From contig NZ_AP024154.1 in NCBI RefSeq assembly GCF_015533855.1, positions 1,305,001-1,369,000 on the forward strand: 64,000 bases of DNA. Reading direction: 5' to 3'. Of this stretch, positions 51,511-61,331 are shown in pieces. The stretch's first letter is position 1; every line of letters starts with the position of its first letter. The position numbers were made by a program, and so were the translations under genes. The notes below the pieces were generated by a model, which did no database searches, was not told the origin of the DNA, and worked only from the letters and a program-made list of their open reading frames with translations. This DNA comes from Echinicola sp. 20G (lineage in GTDB: Bacteria > Bacteroidota > Bacteroidia > Cytophagales > Cyclobacteriaceae).

Positions 51511-52911
51511 ATGATCAGAATAGTTTTATCCTTGTTCTTTTTAGCCACTTTTTCCTGTAATCAAAACACCAACCAATCCGAATCGCTTAAAAAGCCACAT
51601 ATAATTATCATTTATACCGATGACATGGGAGTGGGTGATTTATCTTGCTACAATAGCGGCTGGGTCAAAACTCCCCATATAGACCAACTGGCCAGCAAAG
51701 GCATAAAATTTAACCATTATTATTCTGCCGCTCCTGTATGTTCTCCTTCGAGAGTGGGCATTACCACAGGAATGTTTCCTACCGAATGGGGCATCAATAC
51801 ATTTTTGCACAGCAGAAAGGGCAACACCAATTGTGAGCAGTTTGATTTTCTGGATCCTACCGCACCTTCTATGGCCAAAGTGCTCAAGACGGTTGGTTAC
51901 AAGACCAGCCACATTGGCAAGTGGCATATGGGAGGTGGCCGTGATGTGGACGATGCACCCCAAATCACGGAATATGGTTTTGATGAATATACCACCACCT
52001 ATGAAGGTCCCGATCCGGATAAGCTGATTACTGCTTCCAACTGGATCTGGAGTGAAGAAGATAGCATCGAAAGATGGGAAAGGACGGGTTATTTTGTAGA
52101 CAAGACTTTGGACTTCCTAGCCCGAAACAAAGAAGTGCCTTGTTTTGTGAATTTTTGGCCGGATGATATGCATGACCCATGGATTCCCAATGAAGAATTT
52201 TATGATCAGCGAGATACTTGGCCCAGTAAACCCAATTTTATTCCTGTATTGGAGGAATATGACAGACAAATTGGTCGATTGATGGCTGGTTTGGAGGATT
52301 TGGGCATCGCTGAAAATACGATGATCATCTTTACCAGTGACAATGGAGCTGCACCCACTTATGAGCAGATCAGGACCAACAGCCAAAGGGGAGCTAAAAA
52401 CAGTTTGTATGAAGGTGGCATTCGTATGCCATTTATTGTGAGCTGGCCAGCAGTGGTTCAGCCCGGACAAACCAATAATCAAACTATCATAGGCGCTGTG
52501 GACTTATTACCGAGCTTGGCAGCCATTACCGGAGCAAAAGTTCCTGAAAAATACCAGCCTGCCGGAGAAGATTTGAGTGAGGCATTATTAGGAAATCTGA
52601 CCGCAGAAAGGAAAAAAGACCTTTTATGGGACTTTGGGAGAAATGAGCATTTCAATCATCCCCGCCAGGAGCATCACCGGAGTCCCCACTTGGCCATTCG
52701 TCATGAAAACTGGAAGCTTTTGGTCAATGGCGACAGTACTTCGGTAGAGCTTTATGATTTGGAAAAGGATCGGAATGAAACCTCCAATCTCGCCAGTCAA
52801 AACACAGAATTAGCAGGTCAGCTAAGCCATAAGGTGATACAGTGGTATTGGAATAATCGGAAGATCCGTGAGGATATTGACCGTCATGGTCTAAATTCAG
52901 CCATGAAGTAG
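51511..52911 (+). CDS. Type I sulfatase, lipoprotein
   Basis: 466 residues, lipoprotein signal with the lipidated cysteine near residue 16 (FLATFSCNQ). Metal site: IIYTDDMGVGD at the N-terminus and FTSDNGAA later. The signature C77-S-P-S-R81 (APVCSPSRVGITTGMFP) is of the C-type, matured to formylglycine. A GKWHMGG block follows. Compared with the sulfatase at 1.2-3.0 kb it is 120 residues shorter and lacks the C-terminal extension, so the substrates are likely different. The maturation enzyme is not in the window. Confidence 0.92.
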   Translation: MIRIVLSLFFLATFSCNQNTNQSESLKKPHIIIIYTDDMGVGDLSCYNSGWVKTPHIDQLASKGIKFNHYYSAAPVCSPSRVGITTGMFPTEWGINTFLHSRKGNTNCEQFDFLDPTAPSMAKVLKTVGYKTSHIGKWHMGGGRDVDDAPQITEYGFDEYTTTYEGPDPDKLITASNWIWSEEDSIERWERTGYFVDKTLDFLARNKEVPCFVNFWPDDMHDPWIPNEEFYDQRDTWPSKPNFIPVLEEYDRQIGRLMAGLEDLGIAENTMIIFTSDNGAAPTYEQIRTNSQRGAKNSLYEGGIRMPFIVSWPAVVQPGQTNNQTIIGAVDLLPSLAAITGAKVPEKYQPAGEDLSEALLGNLTAERKKDLLWDFGRNEHFNHPRQEHHRSPHLAIRHENWKLLVNGDSTSVELYDLEKDRNETSNLASQNTELAGQLSHKVIQWYWNNRKIREDIDRHGLNSAMK

Positions 52912-52926
52912 CGGATATGGTAGGTA

Positions 52927-52960
52927 AAGGAGGCAGTTATGTCATTTGTGCTGCCTCCTT
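52927..52960. terminator. Hairpin between convergent genes
   Basis: Perfect 10-bp stem AAGGAGGCAG / CTGCCTCCTT with a 14-base loop, directly between the sulfatase stop (52911) and the end of the tricorn-like gene (52985). No long T-run on either strand, but the position fits a bidirectional terminator. Confidence 0.65.
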
Positions 52961-52984
52961 AGTTAGATATCTAGTGAAGAACAT

Positions 52985-55900
52985 TTACTCTGATGTTTCT
53001 TTTAATAGAACTTCAATAGCCTTTTCCAATTGCTGGTCTCTTCCTTTATCGATAATACCTGGCATATTTTTGATCCTTATGGCAGGTTCGGTCTGGTTGT
53101 TTTCCATCCATTCACCTGACTTATCTTTGGCACTTATGGGGACAGTTCCCCAAACCGTACCGTCTGGAAGCATTTCCCAACCTGCGAAACTACAGGTACC
53201 AGGCACGGGCATGCCAATGGTGGTTCCAATATTTAAATCAGTGTAACCGCAGGCATAACAATGACCATCAGAATACATGCTTTCATTGAATAAAGATACA
53301 GTAGGCTTGGTCCATCTGGAAGTGGGCTCTCCTCCTACTATTTTGTCTTCGGTGGCATAGGTTATGAAATGTGTTCCCGTAAAGAAAGTTGCAAGATCAG
53401 CAACTAGGTCCCCGCCACTATTGAACCGAGTATCCACTACTACGCCTTTGGAATCAAAGTATTTGCCCATCATATCTTCATAGATGGAACGGTATGGCTC
53501 ATCACTCATACCCGGAATATGGACATAACCCAACTGCCCATTGCTTTTTTCCTCTACCTCTTTTCTATTGATTCTGACGAATCTTTTGTACAATAAGCTG
53601 GACTCTTCAGAAAGGCTTATCGGTTTGACGGTGATTTGCTTGGTATCTGTTCCCTCGGCATCTGAGATATCCAACAGTAAAAACTTTCCTTCCTTATGAT
53701 TAAGATAAGAAGCGACGTCCTTGTCAAGAGAAATGGGAACTCCATCAATGGATTGAATAACCATTCCCTGCTCAATGTCAAAGGCTGCCTTCTCCTTTAT
53801 AATCATAATCCATAAATATGCCCAATGAAGCTGTCTTGTCCCCATTTTTAGATGAGTTTCGGTATCTGGCACCGGTATGGGAGACGTTCAATTCTCCGAG
53901 CATTTCTGATACCATTTCCGCAAACTCGAAAGAGTTGCCCAAGTGAGGCAAGTATTTTTTATATTGTGCATACAGGGTGTCGAAGTTATTTCCATGATAA
54001 GTAGGTTCATAAAAAATATTTTTAGTACGGATGTAAACATGATCAAACATGCTTTTTCTTTCTAGGTCCTCATCCAAGTACATATCTCCGGCGATTTTAA
54101 TGTTTTCCGACTTGCCCTCTTTGACATTTAGCTTGGAAATATTGCCGCCGGCCAATAGATAAAGGTTTTCCAATTCTTTGTCCCAAAGCAAGCTACCTCC
54201 TCCGGTATTGAGTTTGATGGCCATTTTGGTTTCTCCATTGCGCAGATTTCCTTCCCATAGGTTGTTTTTATCTTCAAAACTAGAAAGATAGTAGATTTTT
54301 TCATTGTCTTTGGAAAGCACGGCATCACTGAGATTACTGGAATGTGTGGTTAATCTAGCTTTTCGCTCCCTGATTCCTTCCCAGTCGAATTGAATTGGTT
54401 CTAATTGTTCCTCTTCTTTTGCATCTTTCTTGCTTTTTTTCTCCTTCTCATCTTCTTTGGAATCTTCCTTTTTAGCCTCTTTCAGTGCCTTTTTTAGTTT
54501 ATAGTCCTCTTCAGAAAGTCTAAATTCATCATAAGCATCTTGACTGAAGAACATGGCGTATACATCATCTTCGCTGCGGCCGCTGGTGGCATAGCTTTTC
54601 AGGCCATTTCGATTGCTAAACCAGATCAATTGTTTTCCTTCATTGACCCATTTGGGACTTGAATCATAGTAGCCACTCTCAGTGAGGTTTTCTTTTTTGC
54701 TCCCATCAGCTGCCATCAGCAAGATTTCACTATTGCTCAAAGTTTTTCCCCATCCGACCAGAAGCCATTTACTGTCGGGGCTCCAAGTAAAGTATTTGTC
54801 CCCATCTCTCATGTGGAATAGCTCTTTTCGAGAAAGCAACTCTACCTCATTTTTACTTTCCAGGTTTCTTACTTTGAGTGTTCTTCTATCAGACACGTAA
54901 GCCAATTGCTTGCCATCTGGTGAAAAGGAAGGTAAATAGCTGTCTGTATCACTACTGATTAAAGTATCCTCCTTTAAAAGGGTTGATGCATAGAAAAAAG
55001 GTTCATCACTGCGGGTTTTTTCGGTTTTGAAAATGCTCCATTTTCCCTCACGTTCGCTGGAATAAACTACTCCTTTTCCGTCTGTCGTAAAAGATACAAA
55101 TCTTTCTGCTTCAGGTGTATTGGTGATTCTCTTGGTTAGTGATCCATCCACCGCAGTGACAAAAACCTCTCCTCGAGCGATAAAAGCGATTTCCTTTCCA
55201 TTGGGTGAAATGGACATTTCTTGAACACCTCCTTGTATGGCGATATAGCTGTCCGTGTTTTGACTGTCTTGGGTCCGGATATTTACTTGTACCTTTTTTG
55301 GTGCTGCACCTGCTTGAAGTGTGTAAAGCTCACCATCATAGCCAAAAGATAGGGTGCTTCCTCCAAAACTTAAAAACCTCACTGGAAATGTATCAAAGTC
55401 AGTGACTTGAGTATTGTTCTCCGGCTGGGATAAGTTCAGTTGATGGACATTGAAATTTCCACTTTCTTCGCTTAGGTAATAGATATTTTCTTCATTTTCA
55501 TCAAAAACCGGTTGTCTGTCTTCCCCTTTAAAAGTGGTAATCATTTCATGTTCTTGGCTTTCCACATCATATTTCCATATATCCCGAGTAACAGCAGAAA
55601 TGTGATGCTTTCTCCATTCATCCTCTCTTCCCGGACGATCATGATAGAGCATGGTTTTTCCGTCTTTACTGCCCTGCACATCATCTGCAGAAATGGTAAG
55701 CAGCTGGTCTACCCAGCCTCCTGAAACGGGAACTTGGTAAAGTTCTGGCTGGTAACTGGCGGGATACTGTCGGTGAATGGCCAAGTCCTGTCTACTTGCC
55801 CCAAAAATGACCGCCTTGTCATCAGCAGAAAATGAATAGGGATATTCGTTTGCACTGTGAAATGTCAGGCGTTTGGCCGGTCCACCCAGAGCATCCATCA

Positions 55901-56174
55901 CATACACATCAAAATTTCCATATCGCTCAGAAGCAAATGCTATTGATTTGCCGTCCTTGCTCCACACCGGCATAAAATCATGCGATGAGTGGAAAGTAAG
56001 TTGAAGGGCATCCCCTCCAGCTGAAGGGACGCGATATAAATTACCTTTGTATGTGAAAGCAATGTTTTTTCCATCTGGTGAGATGGTTGGATAACGGATC
56101 CATTTGGGTGTAGTTTGTGCCTGGGAGATAGCAATAGTTATAAGCAGAAATGTAAGGGTAAGGAGTTGTCTCAT
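52985..56174 (-). pseudogene. Tricorn-type S41 protease, split by a frameshift
   Basis: The parts read 56174-53778 (798 residues) and, in another frame, 53872-52985 (C-terminal, about 295). Together they would be a signal-peptided tricorn-like protease: a TolB/PD40-type beta-propeller (repeated SPDGK motifs, about residues 20-560), a lysine/glutamate-rich linker, a core domain, PDZ and the S41 peptidase with VVVDTRFNSGGD and NESMYSDGHC around the catalytic serine. The first frame ends just after FMDYDYKGEG; the second frame picks up at AAFDIEQGMVIQSIDG (PDZ). The break is near 53790-53805. The only start in the second frame is a GTG without support. Either a natural deletion or a sequencing error. 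Confidence 0.82.
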
Positions 56175-56352
56175 AGGATTTTATTAAAGGGAAGCGTATT
56201 TAAAAGTTGAATTATTAAAGATGGAAAAAAATGATGAAATTTTAAACAAACTGGATTGGGCGCTTTCTGTATTTGTCCTCTGATTGTATGGCTAAAAATA
56301 TATGCCTATGTTCATGACATAGGTATGTAGAACATTTTATAGATTCGGAGTA

Positions 56353-56856
56353 ATGGATTACAAAAACATCATCGATAAGTTGGGCTTGGAAGCTCATCCT
56401 GAAGGAGGTTATTTTAAAGAAGTGTATAGAAGCAAAGGGGAGATTGATTCTGCTAATCTTTCTGAGGGAATGGAAGGGAAAAGAAATTATGCAACCAGCA
56501 TTTACTTTTTGCTGACATCTGATACTTTTTCAGCCTTTCATCGCATCAAACAGGACGAAACCTGGCACTTTTACATAGGCTCTCCGGTTCGTTTATTTAC
56601 CATTTCACCAAATGGAAAGTTACAACAGTATATCATAGGCAGTGATATATGGAATGGTGCGTTGCTCCAATTTACTGTTCCTGCGGGTTATTGGTTTGCC
56701 GCTGAGCTGGTGGAAAAAGAGAGTTTTGCCTTGGTAGGTTGCACAGTGGCACCGGGTTTTGACTTTCGAGATTTTGAGTTGGCCGAATGTGAAAAATTAG
56801 CATCAGAATTTCCTCAGCATAAAGAATTGGTCAAAAGACTCACAAGAGGTATTTAG
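56353..56856 (+). CDS. Cupin-like DUF985 protein
   Basis: 167 residues of DUF985, a single cupin barrel. Signature blocks are LGLEAHPEGGYFKEVYRS at the start, ATSIYFLLTSDTFSAFHRIK and ETWHFYIGSPVRLF in the barrel with the metal/ligand-binding histidines, WNGALLQFTVPAGYWFAAEL, then GCTVAPGFDFRDFELAECEK near the end. Members bind small molecules, perhaps sugars or nucleotides; the reaction is not known. Cytoplasmic. Isolated on the plus strand, about 180 bases to the right of the divergent tricorn-like gene. Confidence 0.87.
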   Translation: MDYKNIIDKLGLEAHPEGGYFKEVYRSKGEIDSANLSEGMEGKRNYATSIYFLLTSDTFSAFHRIKQDETWHFYIGSPVRLFTISPNGKLQQYIIGSDIWNGALLQFTVPAGYWFAAELVEKESFALVGCTVAPGFDFRDFELAECEKLASEFPQHKELVKRLTRGI

Positions 56857-57062
56857 AGTTTTCTAATAATTGGGAGACTTGATTTTGTACATTGAACTTT
56901 TCGCAAGTAATATTCACCGATAAAAAACGTTCATTTACCGATATTTTAGACCTACTGACCTATTTTTGTTGCGTGATTAGTCTAAACTTAATTAGCTTTG
57001 AAGCTGATTACCATTTTTTAGGTAATGCTATTTTCTATTATTTAAACCATAAAATTTTGTTA

Positions 57063-57488
57063 ATGATGAAGAAATCAATTTTTGTTTTAATCCCTGTTTT
57101 GCTGTTGGTACTTTCCTCTTTTTCTTATGAGCATGGAATGTGGACAGTCCAAGAAGAGGCCAAAAGAGAAGATTTTGTTGCTTCATGGGAGTTATCGAAC
57201 CTTCAGCCCTATGAAGCATCCAGGAAGGATGAAATTAGAAGCTTTCAACTCCATGCTGACTCGACAGCTAGTATTTTGTTAGGAAAAAGAGAAGTAAAAG
57301 GATCATGGAAATTTGTGGAAAAGGACAGCAAATTCGCAGCTAGGTATGCAAAGTCACCTTGGTCCAATTCCGTTGTGATACTTGAAGTACATCGGGATCA
57401 ATCTCACATTGATTTTATTGCATATAAACTAGGTGAAGCAGCATCACAGCTGGTAAGTGCTGGTGGTGAAACGTATGAGAAACAATAA
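57063..57488 (+). CDS. Exported lipocalin-like protein, tandem family member 1
   Basis: 142 residues from ATG 57063, where a signal peptide begins (MMKKSIFVLIPVLLLVLSSF). A longer frame upstream looks like non-coding sequence. After REDFVASWELSNLQP it has SFQLHADSTASILLGKREVK and GSWKF, a pattern shared with the two genes that follow (W-x-L, F-x-L-x-x-DST, V-x-G-x-W). This is reminiscent of small lipocalin-like family proteins found in Bacteroidota. Function unknown. First of three tandem relatives. Confidence 0.62.
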   Translation: MMKKSIFVLIPVLLLVLSSFSYEHGMWTVQEEAKREDFVASWELSNLQPYEASRKDEIRSFQLHADSTASILLGKREVKGSWKFVEKDSKFAARYAKSPWSNSVVILEVHRDQSHIDFIAYKLGEAASQLVSAGGETYEKQ

Positions 57489-57612
57489 GTGACTTAGGTC
57501 AAATAATTTATCCAACAGTTAGGTTAACTATAAAATGATAACTTGGCTGATGGATAAATTGGTTTTCAGATTGGCATTAAATTGAATTTTTATCAACCAT
57601 AACTATTCCAAT

Positions 57613-58052
57613 ATGAGATTTTTAAATAGCCTACTGTTTTTGTTTTCCATCTTAATATTGTTGTCTTGCAATGTCTCCGAAAAGAAGGTCATAAAGGAAG
57701 CCGACCAGGAAGTAGATGCGAAAGCACAGAGCAGGAGACAGAAACTTATCGGTACATGGGCGCTAAATGAGCAAGTTGTTGCAGATGAAAGCAAAAAAAA
57801 TTAATAGCCCGATTTGAACTTAAAGCCGATTCCACAGCACAAATTCATTACGGGACCGAGGTAGTTGAGGGAAGATGGAATGTAGGGGGAAAGCCATTCA
57901 AAATAGGTAAGGCAAAAGCCTATCTTAGTGGAGATATGATTCTTCAAGTAGATGAAAATGGGAAGCACACAGGTGTTTTTTCTTTTAAGCTGGACTCATT
58001 GGTGAATGGAACTCCCATGACTTTTGACAACGGGAGGTACGTAAAATTATAA
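57613..58052 (+). pseudogene. Lipocalin-like lipoprotein, frameshifted at an A8 tract (family member 2)
   Basis: The frame starts at ATG 57613 with a lipoprotein signal (LLSCNVSEK) and stops at 57802-57804. Directly after an A8 run (57793-57800) the -1 frame stays open to 58050-58052 and reads LIARFELKADSTAQIHYG, then VVEGRWNVGGK, matching members 1 and 3. Adding one A (A9), a -1 ribosomal slip on the A run, or transcriptional slippage would join the two parts into about 146 residues. Either a broken gene, a phase-variable one or one expressed by slippage. The joined product would be an outer-membrane or periplasmic lipoprotein. Confidence 0.75.
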
Positions 58053-58063
58053 CTGATTTAATT

Positions 58064-58513
58064 ATGAAAAACTTGAAATATGTCGCGGTGATCTTATTTG
58101 CCTGTTTGATTGCCTTTTGGAATAATCTTGAAGATGCAGATGCGAACGAAAATGTTGATTATGGAGATACCTCAGCTATCAAAAGAGAAGAGCTGATTGG
58201 TTTTTGGACATTGGGAGAGGAGCAAGCAATAGAGGAAAACGGTCAAGACACAGCCTCTGTGATAACCGCTTTTGAATTGAAATCTGATTCTACCACAGTG
58301 GTTTATTGGGGTGATCACCAAGTAGAGGGAAAATGGAGGTGGAAAGCGGAAAAGTCCATAGGCAATAATAATTTTGGGTTTTCATTCAATAGTGATATAG
58401 TATTGCTCACTCAAAAATATAGAACCCTTAGTGATATCAGAGCCTTTATGCTGGATCCTAGAAAGGAGGGTTCTTCTTTGACCATTAGTAAGGGTAAGTA
58501 CATCAAACAGTGA
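58064..58513 (+). CDS. Exported lipocalin-like protein, tandem family member 3
   Basis: 149 residues, N-terminal signal-like hydrophobic segment (LKYVAVILFACLIAFWNNLE). It shares the family pattern: REELIGFWTLGEEQ, ITAFELKSDSTTVVYWGD, VEGKWRWK. It is intact, unlike member 2, which ends 11 bases upstream. The order and strand suggest that the three genes arose by tandem duplication and are probably co-transcribed. No catalytic residues can be named. Confidence 0.68.
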   Translation: MKNLKYVAVILFACLIAFWNNLEDADANENVDYGDTSAIKREELIGFWTLGEEQAIEENGQDTASVITAFELKSDSTTVVYWGDHQVEGKWRWKAEKSIGNNNFGFSFNSDIVLLTQKYRTLSDIRAFMLDPRKEGSSLTISKGKYIKQ

Positions 58514-58569
58514 TCAAAGCTTTCCACAAAAATTGCTTATATTCAGTGATCACTAATCTTTAGAAAATC

Positions 58570-58941
58570 ATGAAACTAGGCGCTTTTTCCATAAGTCTTG
58601 CTGTCAAGGATTTGCAGGCATCCAAAGCTTTCTATGAAAAATTAGGTTTTACTGTTTTTGGTGGAAATGAGAAACATCACTATTTGATCATGAAAAATGA
58701 AAATGCCTTGATTGGGCTTTTTAAGGGCATGTTTGAGCAAAATATTCTCACTTTTAACCCAGGTTGGAATGAAAATGCCGAAACTCTGGAGAGCTTTGAC
58801 GATGTTCGGGAAATCCAAAAACAATTGAAAGCTAGTGGACTGGAGCTCGATCAAGAAGCCAACCCCTCCTCTACTGGGCCTGCCAGCATCGTCCTAATTG
58901 ATCCTGATGGAAATCCTGTGTTGATCGACCAACATATTTAG
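58570..58941 (+). CDS. VOC-family protein (glyoxalase-like)
   Basis: 123 residues of the VOC fold: [40 protein letters not shown] and the late [20 protein letters not shown]. It resembles the group annotated as VOC or glyoxalase/dioxygenase-like proteins. A true glyoxalase metal site is uncertain. Related only distantly to the VOC protein at 51.1 kb. The stop is followed within 10 bases by a heptad repeat of the type found at the fad elements. Confidence 0.85.
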   Translation: MKLGAFSISLAVKDLQASKAFYEKLGFTVFGGNEKHHYLIMKNENALIGLFKGMFEQNILTFNPGWNENAETLESFDDVREIQKQLKASGLELDQEANPSSTGPASIVLIDPDGNPVLIDQHI

Positions 58942-58950
58942 TACCAAGAA

Positions 58951-58998
58951 GCTAGACCAGACGCTAGTGCTAGACGTTAGATTTCAGATGCTAGAAAT
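58951..58998 (+). repeat. Degenerate TAGAC heptad array (solo)
   Basis: TAGACCA, GACGC, TAGTGC, TAGACGT, TAGATTT, CAGATGC and TAGAAA follow one another in a mostly 7-base register (AG steps at 5, 7, 6, 7, 7 and 7). The units match the arms around the four-helix-bundle gene between fadA and fadE, but no ORF or opposing arm is next to it. A remnant or a solo arm is possible. Confidence 0.6.
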
Positions 58999-59179
58999 AA
59001 CATGATAGGATTATTTTTGAGCTTTCGGCTCAATAGGATCTAACCATAAATTGGCCCTTTTGGTGCAATCATAAAGCTGAAGAAGCATCACTAGAAAAAG
59101 CAAGCTTTGTATGTCTTGCTGGCTCAAAATTGTATTCTAACTATCCCAAACTAAAATTCCATACTTTATTCGAACAACA

Positions 59180-59806
59180 ATGAGCGATTACATTTGGTAT
59201 GCCAGTTATGGATCCAATTTGTTGAATGAGCGATTTTTATGCTACATCTGTGGTGGGCAACCCAAAGGAGCTAGTAGGCGATATAATGGCTGTATGGATA
59301 AGTCGCTTTCCATTAAGCAAAAAGGTATTGAAGTTCCTTACAGGCTATATTTTGCCAAAAAAGCAAGGATCTGGAATGGAGGTGGAGTAGCATTTATCCA
59401 CCATGAGAAAGAAGCTTCCCAGCAGACCTTAGCAAGGATGTACCTCATCAAAAAAGAACAGTTTTTGGATGTGGTGATGCAGGAAAATGCGCTTACTTCC
59501 CGACCGCGGATTGACTTGGACCAAGTAATTGACAAAGGTAAGCAGGTATTGGAAGAGGCAGGTTGGTATGATCTCTTGCTTCATTTGGGAGAAGAGGAAG
59601 GAGCACCCATTTTTACTTTTACCTCAAGAGAATTATTTCAACCTTATACCCCACCTGACGAGAGCTATTTAGGTACAATTATCAGGGGAATAAAGGAATC
59701 ACATCAATTGAAAGATCAAGCCATTTCTAATTATTTGACTAAAAAAGAAGGAATCATTTCAAACTATTCTGATGCTGAACTTAGCGAATTGATTAGCAAG
59801 TTTTAA
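59180..59806 (+). CDS. Gamma-glutamylcyclotransferase-like (GGCT) fold protein
   Basis: 208 residues. WYASYGSNLLNERF at residues 6-19 is the YGSN motif of the GGCT/AIG2-like fold, which binds the gamma-glutamyl or related group. Later blocks are VPYRLYFAKKARIWNGGGVA and LARMYLIKKEQFLDVVMQEN. The usual catalytic glutamate of GGCT is not clear. It may cleave gamma-glutamylamines or have a non-enzymatic role. Cytoplasmic. The two long, positively charged stretches near the C-terminus are unremarkable. Assigned by the YGSN motif alone. Confidence 0.72.
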   Translation: MSDYIWYASYGSNLLNERFLCYICGGQPKGASRRYNGCMDKSLSIKQKGIEVPYRLYFAKKARIWNGGGVAFIHHEKEASQQTLARMYLIKKEQFLDVVMQENALTSRPRIDLDQVIDKGKQVLEEAGWYDLLLHLGEEEGAPIFTFTSRELFQPYTPPDESYLGTIIRGIKESHQLKDQAISNYLTKKEGIISNYSDAELSELISKF

Positions 59807-59929
59807 TAGTTTGGTTTATTATAGAAAAGTATGTTAGTAAGGCATTGATTTACATTATGCAGTTAGTTGTATTATTTTTTAGTATTCTTGTTGCTGATTT
59901 GTTTAAAACAATACAGTTATAGAATTGGA

Positions 59930-61189
59930 ATGAAGAAATTTTTATTAGGACTAGTTGTTTTGCTGGCCAATGGGTTAACTTATGCACAGCAGAATTTTGA
60001 AAAGGCTTATGTCATCGATTATCAGAAAGATACCATTTGGGGAGAAATAGATTTTAGGGATTGGGCAGTAAATCCTGATAAGATTGAATTCAAAGAAAAT
60101 AATTCCTCAAATGTAAAAAGTTATGCACCTGAGGACATTTATGCTTTTCAGGTTAACGACCAACACTTTTTATCGGCAAAAGTGCCAATTGGAATTGACG
60201 CTCAGAAAGTTGCCAATTTAGAGGATAATGCAACCTTAGATATTGAAGTTAAAAATGTGTTTTTACAAAAACTGGTTATTGGCCAAAAGTCTCTATATAG
60301 ATTCAAAAACATTGATGACCGACAATATTTTTACATACTCAGCCAAGGAAAGTTGACTTTATTAGAATACAAAAGGTTCTATTCTATTAACCCAGAAGGT
60401 ACTAAGGTCGTCAAGGAAAATAACAAATATATTGGTCAATTGAAATTATATTTAGGGAATTGCCAAATACTTGACAAGAAATTAAATAGGACCAAATATA
60501 ATACTGTTAGTATGTTGAGGCTTTTTGAATTTTATAATTCATGCAGCGGAAATTCAATGACGGTTTACAATAAAAAAGAAAAGATAACCACGAAATTTGG
60601 TCTAATAGTCGGTTACTCTTCCACTTCCCTCACTTTTAAGAGTGATGCTAGTGATCATAGGGATTTGGTCGATGCCAATTATGATCTTGATTATGGCATT
60701 ACTGCTGGGCTAAGTTTGGAGTTAGTATTCCCTAAGCACCAAAGAAAATGGTCCGTTCAAAATGAACTCCTTTATAGCCAATACAATTTTTCCAAGGAGG
60801 TGGAAAACTATTCCAACGATGAGGGTTACTCTTATACCAACAGTGATTTGGGATATAGCTATATCAAGTTAAATAACATGGTAAGGTATACTTTTCCTTT
60901 GGCAAACATTAAGACATTTTTAAATATTGGACTTTCAAATGGTTTGGCATTTAATGAAACCAATGAAAAGGTTACAACAATCATGTATAATAATAATCTT
61001 GATGAACGCCCTGATAAATTAATCAGAGACACAAGAAAATACGAACAAGGATTGCTCTTGGGCGCTGGTATTAAACTGAAATACATCAGCATAGAATATA
61101 GACATGAAAGAGGCAATGGCATGTCTAAATTCCTAATGTTAAGTTCATCGGTAATACGAAATAGCATCTTAGTCAATTTCCAATTTTAG
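59930..61189 (+). CDS. Outer-membrane protein with C-terminal beta-barrel, unknown
   Basis: About 419 residues from ATG 59930, chosen because it opens the signal peptide MKKFLLGLVVLLANGLTYAQ; the longer frame is not credible. The first half, AYVIDYQKDTIWGEIDFRDW and following, is a soluble beta-rich part I do not recognise. From about residue 220 (KFGLIVGYSSTSLTFK) strands such as ITAGLSLELVFPKHQRKWSV and GLLLGAGIKLKYISIEYRHE suggest a small barrel. The protein ends NSILVNFQF, with a terminal aromatic as in outer-membrane proteins. Ends in a strong terminator. Confidence 0.78.
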   Translation: MKKFLLGLVVLLANGLTYAQQNFEKAYVIDYQKDTIWGEIDFRDWAVNPDKIEFKENNSSNVKSYAPEDIYAFQVNDQHFLSAKVPIGIDAQKVANLEDNATLDIEVKNVFLQKLVIGQKSLYRFKNIDDRQYFYILSQGKLTLLEYKRFYSINPEGTKVVKENNKYIGQLKLYLGNCQILDKKLNRTKYNTVSMLRLFEFYNSCSGNSMTVYNKKEKITTKFGLIVGYSSTSLTFKSDASDHRDLVDANYDLDYGITAGLSLELVFPKHQRKWSVQNELLYSQYNFSKEVENYSNDEGYSYTNSDLGYSYIKLNNMVRYTFPLANIKTFLNIGLSNGLAFNETNEKVTTIMYNNNLDERPDKLIRDTRKYEQGLLLGAGIKLKYISIEYRHERGNGMSKFLMLSSSVIRNSILVNFQF

Positions 61190-61218
61190 GGAGTCTAACA
61201 CACATTCTAGCTTCCTTA

Positions 61219-61248
61219 AAGCCTGTCTAATTTGACAGGCTTTTTTTT
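61219..61248 (+). terminator. Rho-independent terminator of the outer-membrane protein gene
   Basis: Perfect 9-bp stem AAGCCTGTC / GACAGGCTT with a 6-base loop, followed by six further T on the plus strand, 29 bases after the stop at 61189. Confidence 0.93.
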
Positions 61249-61331
61249 ATACTTGAAGAATCAATGATTTTGCATCAATTTGTCATTGATGAGGCATTCG
61301 TTAATTTTAGTCAGTTTAAAATCAGAGCAAA

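Noticed and set aside
52985..53872. Separate S41 peptidase gene
   Set aside because: The frame's only start is a GTG inside the preceding gene's coding sequence, and the N-terminus continues the tricorn-like domain order, so it is the second half of one broken gene.
58964..59035. Terminator hairpin after the VOC gene (TTGAGC...GCTCAA)
   Set aside because: The stem is only 6 bp, lies 75 bases after the gene and has no T-run in either direction.
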